Source of the DNA: IDS-8 sp035304285
GTDB lineage: Bacteria; Pseudomonadota; Gammaproteobacteria; Steroidobacterales; Woeseiaceae
Reading direction: 5' to 3'
Assembly: GCA_035304285.1 (NCBI GenBank)
Contig: DATGQI010000179.1
Location: forward strand, 1-23,941
Length of the DNA stretch: 23,941 nucleotides
Positions 8,301 through 15,108 of this stretch are shown piece after piece. Made by a program: the position numbers and the translations under genes. Numbering within the stretch: the stretch's first letter is position 1; every line of letters begins with the position of its first letter. The notes beneath the pieces are model-generated. The model had not been told where the DNA came from. It saw only the letters and a list, made by a program, of their open reading frames with translations, and searched no databases.

Positions 8301-8737
8301 TTGCCGCCGCTGCCCAGGCCCGAGCTGAACGGCAGCGAACGCGCGATCCCCGCGTTCAGGGCATCGAGCGTCTGGATACGCATCCTTCCGGGCGACTCGA
8401 GCAGCTTCCATTCTCTCGCCTGGTCCCGTTCGAGGACTTTTCGCGCCGCCTCCTGAGTTACCCTGTGATGCTCTTCCTGCTGCGGTTCGCCGCGTTCGGC
8501 ATCGCGAATCGCACCGATGGCGCGATGGCGCATTTCCTCTGCAGCTTTGATCGTGAACGTGATCGCCACGACCTCTTCCGGATGGTCGACTTCCGCCAGG
8601 AGCCTGAGGTAGCGCTGGATCAGCAACTCGGTCTTCCCTGAACCCGCCGGCGCCTGCACGATGAACGACCGCGTTACATCGAGCGCATCGGCCCTCGACT
8701 GGAGATCTGCGGAGAGCAAGTGCCCGTCAGCCGCCAC
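5339..8737 (-). CDS. UvrD/RecB-type helicase with C-terminal nuclease domain (AddA-like)
   Basis: An 1132-residue superfamily 1A DNA helicase-nuclease. It has Walker A AGSGKT (31-36), motif Ia TFTIKAAEEMRHR (61-73), Walker B DEMQDT (423-428), motif III GDPMQSVYRFRD (455-466), motif IV QNFRS (492-496), motif V MHKAKGLQFD (770-779) and motif VI LLYVACTRARR (847-857). The C-terminal PD-(D/E)XK nuclease shows Asp1056, Asp1070 and Lys1072 in IIDYKAS, and the QxxxY motif Gln1095-Tyr1099. It probably unwinds and degrades DNA at double-strand breaks, feeding recombination. The GTG start has GGAGGA upstream and overlaps the end of the partner nuclease by 11 bases, so the two are probably translated together. 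It is not classical RecB; AddA-like is the better label. Confidence 0.92.
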   Translation of the reverse strand: MAADGHLLSADLQSRADALDVTRSFIVQAPAGSGKTELLIQRYLRLLAEVDHPEEVVAITFTIKAAEEMRHRAIGAIRDAERGEPQQEEHHRVTQEAARKVLERDQAREWKLLESPGRMRIQTLDALNAGIARSLPFSSGLGSGGKILADAELQQLYRRAAAATFDWLVTDGQENDTVEQVLSHLDNNTTAYIDHLARMLAKRDQWLPISGAGFGKAGELDAARRKLERNIGEVVTASLARVRRLLPDEHLPVLASLCRYAAQNLAADEHEVARLANCERFPEANAEQVGLWRAVASLLLTQNGSWRKTVNKSVGFPPRDDGQKQQMLELLGRLEEQSSLAAELRRVRELPEPRYTDEQWKVLLALLQLLPIAVAELKALFNELGATDHTEVAVAADAALGSAEEPGDIGLLLDFTIRHLLIDEMQDTSIAQYRLIEKLVAGWQPGDGRTLFCVGDPMQSVYRFRDAEVGQFLLARERGIGPVSLQPLLLRQNFRSGEHLVHWYNRVFGEMFPPEDDVTAGAIAYSASVPVESHRGTGAWHLYPLFGVSNDEEADVAVDVIRSCVDLVGKETTAVLVRSRAQLPLLLRKLREKRLAYQAIEIDRLTDLPEIIDLLALTRALAHRGDRIAWLGLLRGAWVGLDWSDLHALVFNDKRSTVWELLQDEERLQSLSAGGRASLQRFRETLAPFVSGHGATSIRDMVERAWYRLRGPLLLDNEEAVDNVYRFLDVLERLDTAGTIEDVAELEAKLDQEHVSGKVAADCRLHIMTMHKAKGLQFDHVVLYGLGRMTRGDEKSILSWLNLPDSGDGSSMLLSPVGARADLETDRLHNFIEAAEREKGRLEQDRLLYVACTRARRSVHLIGHVELTADGSEICEPRKGTLLHSLWHSTSRTFRETFNNGSSASAAGSTGDGDAFRLPQLKRLDVGLALDTPPTVPGARLRADSAGPEPQVDFYWVGSVARHAGTILHRWLHRITSGSLQADIADLERLLPVARVHAKELGVPLQDIDDVCTRALEALRGILGDEKGRWILRGPGHSEMPLTGVWQGGVESIVIDRLRIDDAGVHWIIDYKASTHEGSGIDSFLEQESERYRQQLARYAHLYRNLVDDSSVQVRTALYFPLLQEFREVTLD

Positions 8738-11324
8738 GTTTCACTTCCTCCACCCTGCTGAGGACTGCCAGGGGCCTGCTTTCGCCCGCCGGCAAAGCCG
8801 TGTTCAGCTTAACGCTTCCCAATGCAATACCGGCAAGCGCATCGTCGACGACCTGTTTCCAGCCATCCAGTCGTCCCTGCCACTGTTCGGGTGGCGAGCG
8901 ATCCCATTCGGCACCCGCGCCGCGATAGACGATGTCCCGGCCATCGACGTTGATCAGCACCAGGGCGCCGACCGATGCGTTGACGGCTGCGGCGTACACG
9001 ACCAGCTGCAGTTCCTTTGGCTCGCCGTTCTTGTCCAGGAATGATTTGACGAGTCCTGTCTTGTAGTCCGCGATGACCACGGTCGAGTCTTCGAGGCGGT
9101 CGATCCTGTCGATCTTTAGATCGAGGTCGACACCATGACGCAGCAAACGGATAGACTTCTCCACGGCAACCACGGTGAACGGTTGCCGGCGCATTTCTGC
9201 GGCCAGAAATTCCTGCAACACGCCTCGCAGGCGTTTCCGTTCCAGTGCCAGCAAACGGATAAGGACGCTGTCGGCACCGCGCATATAGGTTGCGAGGCTC
9301 ACGTCGATGGCGTTATCGATGCGACCGGCAGAGTCATCATCCCAATCCGAAATTTCGCGGGACGAAGGCAGCTCCCGGTAAAGATGCTGTAGTGCACGAT
9401 GAATGATGTTTCCGCGCGTGCTCGCCGGCAGCCCGCTTTCAATTGGCTGCAGGTTCCTGACCCCGAGCCGGCCGCAGGCGAATGCCGAGAAAGGGTCGAT
9501 AACCTGGCGCTGCACGACGGATGCCCCCCGTCCGACTTTCTCTCCCGGGCAGATCGGCGGTACGGGATCTTCGGCAGCAGGCGCCACGGCGTTGCGACCG
9601 GCAAGCGAGTGCGCGTACCAGCCGGGATCTTCGCCATCCCCGCGATCGGTGAAAGCCTTGAGCAGAGGACTCGCTTCCAGTTCTACGTCTTCTTCGGTCA
9701 GGGGCCAGCTGAGCGTAATCTCTCCAGCGCTGTCGACGAAGCGGGCGAGAAGGCGCTTCGCATGGTCGAGTGTGTCGGCGGGTGTTGCGTTCGGCATCCC
9801 GAGCTTACGCTGCAACGCCCGCGAGAGAAGCGGCAGCGGATGTACCGCGGATGGCCACTGGTTCGCGTCAAGGTGACAAACCCAGACGTGGTCCAGTTCG
9901 AGGCCAGCGGCTTCCAGCGTGCCGAGCAGCTGGACCGCGCCAGGTTCAGTCTCGGGCTGAAAAACCGTATCCGCGGCCAGGGCCGAGAGGCGCGCGACGG
10001 CTTCGCCCAAATCCATCCGCGGCTTGACGACCTCGAGCCTGGAAAACTCGTTGAGCAGATCGCGCCAGCGATTCGCCACCTGGAACTCGACGGTATCGAG
10101 CGGCTTTTCGCCCGGCCATCCCGCTTCCTGCAAAACCTGGTCGATTCGCGCCGCCCATCCAGCCGGCGACTGCAGGGTGGCACGCGTCAATTCGAAGCTC
10201 GCCAGGCGCTCCACGCGCTGCAGCCAGTCGACAGATTCATCGCCCTTATCGGCTCCCTCAAGCGCCGCAACGACACTTGCCGGGCGCCAGCGCCGGTCCG
10301 GAATCCGCCTCAACGCCATCTCGAGGCGAGAGCGTCCGTCGAGCTTCATGCGGCCGATGAACGGACTACGGAGCAGCACGCTCAAGTCACGAGCAGGTAA
10401 ACCCCGACCGGTCCAGGCGAGCCACAGGAGTGCAACGGCGATGAGCGGGTATTCGGCGAGCCGCCGGCCGTAGGAGACGTTCACGGCCGCCTGGTGCGCC
10501 CCGCCCGCGACCTGCCAGCCCGGGGCAAATCCTTCGCGCACCAGGCGCGCGCTGCTGGCAGCATCCTGCTCGAGTCCCGGGCAGACGATGGCAACCGCTG
10601 CCGTGGGGTCCTGATCCAGCAGCCGCCTGGCCCACAGTCCTGCAGCCCGCAGTTCCGCGCTCCTGTCGTTGCAGGAGATCACCCTCGCCGTGCGGTTTCG
10701 TTGCGCTCGCGGCGCCTCCTTGACCTCGGCGCCGCCGTGCGCAAGCGAATGCAGCAGGCGGGAAGCGGCAGGCGCGAGTCGATCGAAACCGGCATAGACG
10801 ACGCGTTGCGGAACCGCTATCGCCTTGGCATCCACCATTGTGCTTACGAATGAGGCCACCTGCGCGAAGTCGATCCAGCCGCGCGAGCGCAGTTCCTGCC
10901 GATACGCCACCGCGACGTCTGCAAACAGTCGCTCGTCATCGCTGGCCGCATAACGACGTACATCTTCAAGAGGGACGCACCAGTCATTCAGCCGTTGCCA
11001 GGTCTGTTGCGCCTGGCGGGCGAGGCCGTGCGCATTCAGGAAGCGATCTTCCGTACTTTCCCGGAGCAGGCGCTCCCAAAGCAGCGCCGCCGCCAGCGGA
11101 TGAATACGCAAAGGAACTGCCGCGGATGCATCGCACCGTTCGAGCAGGCCGCCTGCCCAGGCGCTCCAGGGAACGATGCGCGGCGTGTGCCAGCTGCGCA
11201 ATCCCCGTGCGAGCTGCTGTTCGTCGAAAGCCTGCCGCAGCGCACGTGCGAGCCGTTTGTTCGCGGTAACGACTTCCGCTCCGCTCGCGAGCGCCTCACC
11301 CAGCCAGTGGTACGGGTCGGTCAC
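8727..11324 (-). CDS. AddB-like PD-(D/E)XK nuclease, probable DNA repair protein
   Basis: An 865-residue partner of the adjacent helicase, resembling the proteobacterial 'probable DNA repair protein' family (TIGR03623) found next to UvrD-like exonucleases. The N-terminus reads VVTANKRLARALRQAF (18-33) where Bacillus AddB has a Walker A motif, so no ATP-binding loop is visible. The middle is degenerate SF1 helicase-like sequence. The C-terminal nuclease has His642 (RGNIIH), Asp739 (KIDRID), Asp753 and Lys755 (IADYKTG), and the QxxxY motif Gln773-Tyr777. The four-cysteine iron-sulfur staple of AddB is absent: there is a single Cys at 617 just before the nuclease domain and none after it. It starts with GTG, 40 bases after the CoA-transferase stop. 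Confidence 0.88.
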   Translation of the reverse strand: MTDPYHWLGEALASGAEVVTANKRLARALRQAFDEQQLARGLRSWHTPRIVPWSAWAGGLLERCDASAAVPLRIHPLAAALLWERLLRESTEDRFLNAHGLARQAQQTWQRLNDWCVPLEDVRRYAASDDERLFADVAVAYRQELRSRGWIDFAQVASFVSTMVDAKAIAVPQRVVYAGFDRLAPAASRLLHSLAHGGAEVKEAPRAQRNRTARVISCNDRSAELRAAGLWARRLLDQDPTAAVAIVCPGLEQDAASSARLVREGFAPGWQVAGGAHQAAVNVSYGRRLAEYPLIAVALLWLAWTGRGLPARDLSVLLRSPFIGRMKLDGRSRLEMALRRIPDRRWRPASVVAALEGADKGDESVDWLQRVERLASFELTRATLQSPAGWAARIDQVLQEAGWPGEKPLDTVEFQVANRWRDLLNEFSRLEVVKPRMDLGEAVARLSALAADTVFQPETEPGAVQLLGTLEAAGLELDHVWVCHLDANQWPSAVHPLPLLSRALQRKLGMPNATPADTLDHAKRLLARFVDSAGEITLSWPLTEEDVELEASPLLKAFTDRGDGEDPGWYAHSLAGRNAVAPAAEDPVPPICPGEKVGRGASVVQRQVIDPFSAFACGRLGVRNLQPIESGLPASTRGNIIHRALQHLYRELPSSREISDWDDDSAGRIDNAIDVSLATYMRGADSVLIRLLALERKRLRGVLQEFLAAEMRRQPFTVVAVEKSIRLLRHGVDLDLKIDRIDRLEDSTVVIADYKTGLVKSFLDKNGEPKELQLVVYAAAVNASVGALVLINVDGRDIVYRGAGAEWDRSPPEQWQGRLDGWKQVVDDALAGIALGSVKLNTALPAGESRPLAVLSRVEEVKRGG

Positions 11325-11364
11325 GGTTCGGAGCGTCGATCGCCGGGGCGTTCCATAGCGGCTC

Positions 11365-12633
11365 TCATATAGCGCCAGACTCCTGCAACTCGTCTATCGC
11401 GGCATCGGTATAGCCCAGGTCTTCCCGAAGCAATGTGCGGGTATGTTCACCAAGCAACGGAGGCGCCGCACGGTAGTCGACAGGCGTCTGTGAAAAGCGC
11501 ACCGGGTTCGCGATGGTCGGCACGGAATCCGCAAGTGGGTGCGGCAGGTGCCGGACGAGCTGTGCTTCAGCTACCTCCGGACCGGTAAACACCTCTCCCA
11601 GGTCGTTGATGGGCCCGGCGGGTACGCGTTTTCGCCGCAGGTCCTGAAGCCACTCGGCGGTGCTGCGGCGTCGGAAGGCATCGGCAATAATTGCGATGAG
11701 TTCCCTGCGATTCTCGACGCGGGATGCATTGGTGGAGAATTTTTCAGCGTCCGCCAGTTCCGCGCTTCCAAGGCATTCCACGCAGGAGCGAAACTGGCGG
11801 TTATTACCGACGGCCAGCATCAGGAAACCGTCGCTGGTCTCGAACGCCTGGTATGGCACGAGGTTCGGATGCCCGGTGCCAAGCCGCCGCGGGACCTCGC
11901 CCGACACGAGATAGTTCATGCCCTGGTTGGCCAGCCACGCCACCTGGCTGTCGTAAAGCGGCACGTCGATATACTGCCCGTGTCCGGTTTTCTCGCGCGC
12001 GTGCAGTGCGGCAAGGATCGCGGTCGTCGCGTACATGCCGGCCATGATGTCGCTCACCGCGACACCCACTTTCTGCGGCACGCCATCCTCTTCATCCGGC
12101 GCGCCGGTAATGCTCATCAGCCCGGCGGAAGCCTGCATCATCGCATCGTAACCTGGCTCGGCTGCCCGAGACCCGTGCTGGCCGTAAGCTGTGATTGAAC
12201 AGTAGATGAGCCCGGGAAAGGCACTGCGCAGGCTTTCCTGATCAAGGCCATATCGAGCGAGGGAGCCTGCGCGGAAATTCTCGATCAGCACATCGCTCTT
12301 TGCCACGAGTTCGCGAACGATTCGCTGTCCAGAAGGATGCGAAAGATCAATGGTGATGGAGCGCTTGTTGCGGTTCGCGGAAAGAAAATAGGCGGACTCG
12401 CCGGTCTGGCTGCCGTTCCGGTCGGACAGCCAGGGCGGTCCCCAGTTGCGGGTATCGTCGCCGCTCCCCGGGCGCTCTACCTTGATGACGTCAGCACCGT
12501 AGTCGCCGAGCAGTTGCGTCGCCCATGGGCCTGCCAGTACGCGGGTGAGGTCGAGTACGCGCAGTCCTGCAAGCGGTAGTGCGGTGGTGTTTCTTGAACG
12601 CGAGGAGTGCCCGGTTTCTTGCGCTGCTGTCAT
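11365..12633 (-). CDS. Class III (CaiB/BaiF family) acyl-CoA transferase
   Basis: A 422-residue enzyme of the formyl-CoA transferase/CaiB fold, which moves CoA between carboxylic acids through an aspartyl-CoA thioester. Family landmarks are LAGLRVLDLTRVLAGPWATQ (21-40), the ADVIKVERPGSGDD segment (47-60), NRNKRSITIDL near 88-98, the catalytic Asp163 in PGYDAMMQASAGLMS, and a C-terminal LGEHTRTLL. The substrate cannot be read from sequence. Similarity to succinyl-CoA:glutarate-type enzymes is possible but unproven. It lies upstream of the AddAB-like pair on the same strand and could share a transcript with it. An intrinsic terminator ends only about 23 bases before its ATG. Confidence 0.9.
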   Translation of the reverse strand: MTAAQETGHSSRSRNTTALPLAGLRVLDLTRVLAGPWATQLLGDYGADVIKVERPGSGDDTRNWGPPWLSDRNGSQTGESAYFLSANRNKRSITIDLSHPSGQRIVRELVAKSDVLIENFRAGSLARYGLDQESLRSAFPGLIYCSITAYGQHGSRAAEPGYDAMMQASAGLMSITGAPDEEDGVPQKVGVAVSDIMAGMYATTAILAALHAREKTGHGQYIDVPLYDSQVAWLANQGMNYLVSGEVPRRLGTGHPNLVPYQAFETSDGFLMLAVGNNRQFRSCVECLGSAELADAEKFSTNASRVENRRELIAIIADAFRRRSTAEWLQDLRRKRVPAGPINDLGEVFTGPEVAEAQLVRHLPHPLADSVPTIANPVRFSQTPVDYRAAPPLLGEHTRTLLREDLGYTDAAIDELQESGAI

Positions 12634-12656
12634 CTAGGTCCAAACATCCAGGTCCC

Positions 12657-12694
12657 AAATAAAAACCCGGCCAACCCTTTCGGGAAGGCCGGGT
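12657..12694 (-). terminator. Intrinsic terminator after the lipoprotein gene
   Basis: On the minus strand an 8-bp stem ACCCGGCC/GGCCGGGT (12687-12694 with 12665-12672) encloses a smaller CCC/GGG hairpin and is followed directly by TTTTTATTT. It lies about 75 bases after the lipoprotein stop and about 23 bases before the CoA-transferase ATG, so it separates those two genes or acts as an attenuator for the second. Confidence 0.85.
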
Positions 12695-12769
12695 GGGTCC
12701 GCACGGAGATTGCGGATTGCGCGGCTAAATCGGCGGAAACAGGATCTCGCGACCTTGCACCATTCCGAC

Positions 12770-13252
12770 TCAGCCAAGCTCCTCGACCTCGGCACCTTTT
12801 ACATCCTCCGGTGCCGGAGCCTGTTGTTCAGCAGGTTCTTTACGACCATACCGAATCAGTAACTGCTCTGCCTGCTCTTCGGTCACGCGGCTGATGGCGC
12901 GGATCCCGACGGCTTCGCGGCCGAACGAACCGACCACGATCTCGTCCCCGCCATAAGGACAGAGGTGTCCGTCCCGTGACGAAAATTGCAAGCGAAAAGA
13001 GGATCTTAGCTCAAATGTTGAATGAACCAGGGTAACGAAATAGGCTCGTTTCGCGGGTCCGTCGATCAACAGATTGCTATCGTCCAGCGGCGTATAGTCT
13101 CGGATAGTCGAGATCAGGATGCAATCGCTGCCGCGGAAATCGACGTCGCCACTCTCGCCTGATTCGGGTTCGCCGGTCGTCGCACATCCTGCCATGATAC
13201 ATGAGCTAAGTATCATAACTATTTGTAGAAACGCGCTTTTTGTAAGGTTCAT
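12770..13252 (-). CDS. Small lipoprotein of unknown function (DUF6491-like)
   Basis: 160 residues. A short basic N-terminus and hydrophobic stretch end in the lipobox IMAGC with Cys23, so it should be processed by signal peptidase II and lipid-anchored. The mature domain contains FRGSDCILISTIRDYTPLDD (about 39-58), then a beta-rich segment and a second Cys in HLCPYG near residue 97, a two-cysteine pattern like DUF6491 lipoproteins. That family link is from memory and moderate only. The tail (about 137-160) is rich in Pro, Ala and Glu. The Shine-Dalgarno is weak. It ends before a strong terminator and looks like a single-gene unit. Function unknown. Confidence 0.75.
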   Translation of the reverse strand: MNLTKSAFLQIVMILSSCIMAGCATTGEPESGESGDVDFRGSDCILISTIRDYTPLDDSNLLIDGPAKRAYFVTLVHSTFELRSSFRLQFSSRDGHLCPYGGDEIVVGSFGREAVGIRAISRVTEEQAEQLLIRYGRKEPAEQQAPAPEDVKGAEVEELG

Positions 13253-13332
13253 TTTGCAGTTATTCCGTTAGATGAGAGTGCACCGGACCCGAGCGGAATA
13301 GGCAGTTTGGACTGACAGGTTTTGCATTAAGT

Positions 13333-14241
13333 TCAGCTACCCTCCGCGCCCGGCTCCTTCCCTTCCCCCGCCTGGCCGGTCGCCACAGGGCGGTGGGGAT
13401 CGCGGACCCACTCGCTCCATGACCCGGCGTATAGCCGTGGCAGCGGCCGACCCGCGAGGCCTGCTGAGAGCGCCAGGTGGCAGGCGGTGACGCCTGACCC
13501 GCACATCACCGCCAAACGGCTCCTGTCGCCCTGTGGGACGTCATGTGGGGGCCCGAGAGCTCTTTCCCAAGCCTCCAGCAGTTCTGCCGGAGATCGCCAT
13601 TCCGCCTCCGGCGTCAGGGTGCTGCTGAAGGGCAGGTTCCGGGCGCCGGGAATGTGACCGGCCACCGGATCGATGGGCTCCGATCGGCCCTCGAAACGCG
13701 CCGCTTCCCGGGCATCGACCAGCGGCAGCGGATCGCCCGCGCCGAGTGCTTCTTCCACGTCTTTCGTCGTCACCACCATGCCGGGATCGGGCTTTCCGAC
13801 GTATCTGGTGGGCTCGACATCAGGGACCGCTGCTTCCAGCGGCAGTTCTGCACGCCGCCAGGCCGCCAGCCCCCCGTCCAGCAAGCGCACCGAGGGATGT
13901 CCGATCCAGCGCAGCAACCACCAGAGCCGGGAGGCGATAGCGCCGCTAGCATGGTCATACGCCACTACGCGAGTATCCCGGTTGATGCCGAGCCTGCCGA
14001 GCGTCAGCGCAAAGGCTTGCGGGTCCGGCAGTGGATGGCGACCCGTCTCTTCGGTAACCGGCGCCGCCAGATCCCGGTCGAGATGCGCATATACCGCACC
14101 CGGAATGTGTCCCGCGACGTACTCGGAGTAGCCCTTTTCCGGATTCGCCAGATCGAAGCGACAGTCGACGACGCGCCAGGCGTCATCCCGAAGGTGTTCG
14201 TGCAGCTCGCGCGGCCGCAGCAGGAAATCTTGATAAGCCAT
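13333..14241 (-). CDS. sseA: Two-domain sulfurtransferase, 3-mercaptopyruvate type
   Basis: 302 residues with two rhodanese domains. The N-terminal non-catalytic half has VDCRFDL, YVAGHIPGAVYAHLDRDL and LLDGGLAAWR. The C-terminal half has VDAREAARFEG, AGHIPGARNLPF and the active-site loop CGSGVTA (247-253, Cys247 forming the persulfide). CGSGVT is the loop typical of 3-mercaptopyruvate sulfurtransferases such as SseA, while thiosulfate sulfurtransferases usually have a basic CRxGVT loop. The reaction moves sulfur from 3-mercaptopyruvate to cyanide or thiols in the cytoplasm. The frame extends to 14313, but ATG 14241 has AGGA six bases upstream and gives the normal start. It is divergent from etfBA. 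Confidence 0.9.
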   Translation of the reverse strand: MAYQDFLLRPRELHEHLRDDAWRVVDCRFDLANPEKGYSEYVAGHIPGAVYAHLDRDLAAPVTEETGRHPLPDPQAFALTLGRLGINRDTRVVAYDHASGAIASRLWWLLRWIGHPSVRLLDGGLAAWRRAELPLEAAVPDVEPTRYVGKPDPGMVVTTKDVEEALGAGDPLPLVDAREAARFEGRSEPIDPVAGHIPGARNLPFSSTLTPEAEWRSPAELLEAWERALGPPHDVPQGDRSRLAVMCGSGVTACHLALSAGLAGRPLPRLYAGSWSEWVRDPHRPVATGQAGEGKEPGAEGS

Positions 14242-14284
14242 CGCGCATCCTGTTGTGTTCGTCGGGGACCAGGTCTCCCTGCGC

Positions 14285-14313
14285 CTTGTACACGCCAATT
14301 CCGTCGGAGACAA
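14285..14313 (-). promoter_or_regulatory. Candidate sigma-70 promoter for the sulfurtransferase gene
   Basis: On the minus strand, TTGTCT (-35, positions 14313-14308) is separated by 17 bases from TACAAG (-10, positions 14290-14285), about 40 bases before the chosen ATG. Both hexamers are partial matches to consensus. They lie almost exactly on top of the forward candidate promoter for etfB. Confidence 0.35.
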
Positions 14314-14314
14314 T
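14286..14314 (+). promoter_or_regulatory. Candidate sigma-70 promoter for etfBA
   Basis: TTGTAC (14286-14291) and GACAAT (14309-14314) are 17 bases apart, each matching four of six consensus bases. Transcription would start near 14320, about 40 bases before the etfB start codon. The start point falls on the palindrome at 14319-14330. Confidence 0.42.
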
Positions 14315-14318
14315 ACGC

Positions 14319-14330
14319 CGTTTGCAAACG
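14319..14330. promoter_or_regulatory. Perfect 12-bp palindrome at the etfB start region, candidate operator
   Basis: CGTTTGCAAACG is a perfect palindrome directly downstream of the candidate -10 box for etfB. Its position suggests a repressor operator, for example for a TetR-type fatty-acid regulator. No regulator gene is nearby, and the motif is not an exact match to any operator I can name with confidence. Confidence 0.4.
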
Positions 14331-14358
14331 CGGCAGCGCGGATTCTGGAGAGGCATTG

Positions 14359-15108
14359 GTGGAAAAAATACTGGTCGGGTTGAAGCGCGTCGTCGATTTC
14401 AACGTCCGCGTGCGGGTGAAGTCCGACGGCAGCGGCGTCGAAACCGACGGCGTCAAGATGAGCATCAATCCCTTTGACGAAATCGCTCTCGAAGAGGCCT
14501 TGAGGATCCGTGAACGCGGTGAAGCCAGCGAAGTCATCGCCGTGTCAATCGGCAGCAGCGAAGCGCAGCAACAGCTGCGGACCGGCCTGGCCATGGGGGC
14601 AGACCGCGCCATCCTGGTGACGACGGATTCGGCAATCGACCAGCTGACGGTCGCTCGCGTTTTCCTAGCGCTAGTGAATCGGGAGAAGCCGGACCTCGTC
14701 CTGCTCGGCAAACAGGCGATCGACAACGACAACAACCAGACGGGACAGATGCTGGCCGCGCTTTGGGAGCGTCCGCAGGCGACGTTCGCGTCCACCGTAG
14801 AACTCTCGGGATCGACAGCGAAGGTGACCCGGGAGGTCGACGCCGGGCTGGAAACGATCGAAATCGACTTGCCGGGCGTGGTGACGACAGACCTTCGCTT
14901 GAACGAGCCGCGTTACGTCAAGCTTCCGGACATCATGAAAGCCAAGAAAAAACCGCTCGACCAGGTGAGCCTCGAGGAGTTGGGCGTGCAGCCGGCACAG
15001 GGACTCCGGGAAATTTCGTGGGAGGCGCCGCCGCAGCGTTCGAAAGGAGTTGTCGTCAACGACGTAGCCGAACTGGTAGCGGCTCTGAAAGAAAAAGGAC
15101 TTGTCTGA
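14359..15108 (+). CDS. etfB: Electron transfer flavoprotein, beta subunit
   Basis: 249 residues. EtfB forms a heterodimer with EtfA that accepts electrons from acyl-CoA dehydrogenases and passes them to ETF:quinone oxidoreductase. The start EKILVGLKRVVDFNVRVRVK, NPFDEIALEEALRIRE (about 36-51) and LLGKQAIDNDNNQTGQMLAA (about 114-133, AMP/flavin-binding region) are classic EtfB sequence. The frame is open far upstream (to 13543), but that extension runs antisense through the sulfurtransferase gene. GTG 14359 has GGAGAGG (14347-14353) just upstream and gives the family start. The stop TGA shares one base with the ATG of etfA. Confidence 0.95.
   Translation: MEKILVGLKRVVDFNVRVRVKSDGSGVETDGVKMSINPFDEIALEEALRIRERGEASEVIAVSIGSSEAQQQLRTGLAMGADRAILVTTDSAIDQLTVARVFLALVNREKPDLVLLGKQAIDNDNNQTGQMLAALWERPQATFASTVELSGSTAKVTREVDAGLETIEIDLPGVVTTDLRLNEPRYVKLPDIMKAKKKPLDQVSLEELGVQPAQGLREISWEAPPQRSKGVVVNDVAELVAALKEKGLV

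Noticed and set aside
9399..10400. A 333-codon plus-strand open frame inside the AddB-like gene.
   Set aside because: It is antisense to a gene with recognisable nuclease motifs, and its composition is rich in Arg and Pro as expected for a shadow frame.
11321..11356. An 11-codon minus-strand frame before the AddB-like gene ending over its GTG start.
   Set aside because: It is too short and without a clear ribosome binding site to be called a leader peptide.
13543..14358. Long open frame upstream of and continuous with etfB.
   Set aside because: Most of it is the antisense shadow of the sulfurtransferase gene in high-GC DNA. EtfB family sequence begins at the GTG at 14359, which has its own Shine-Dalgarno.
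14763..15107. Open frame running into etfA from inside etfB.
   Set aside because: It is an out-of-frame shadow of etfB. ATG 15108 gives the conserved EtfA start and a ribosome binding site.
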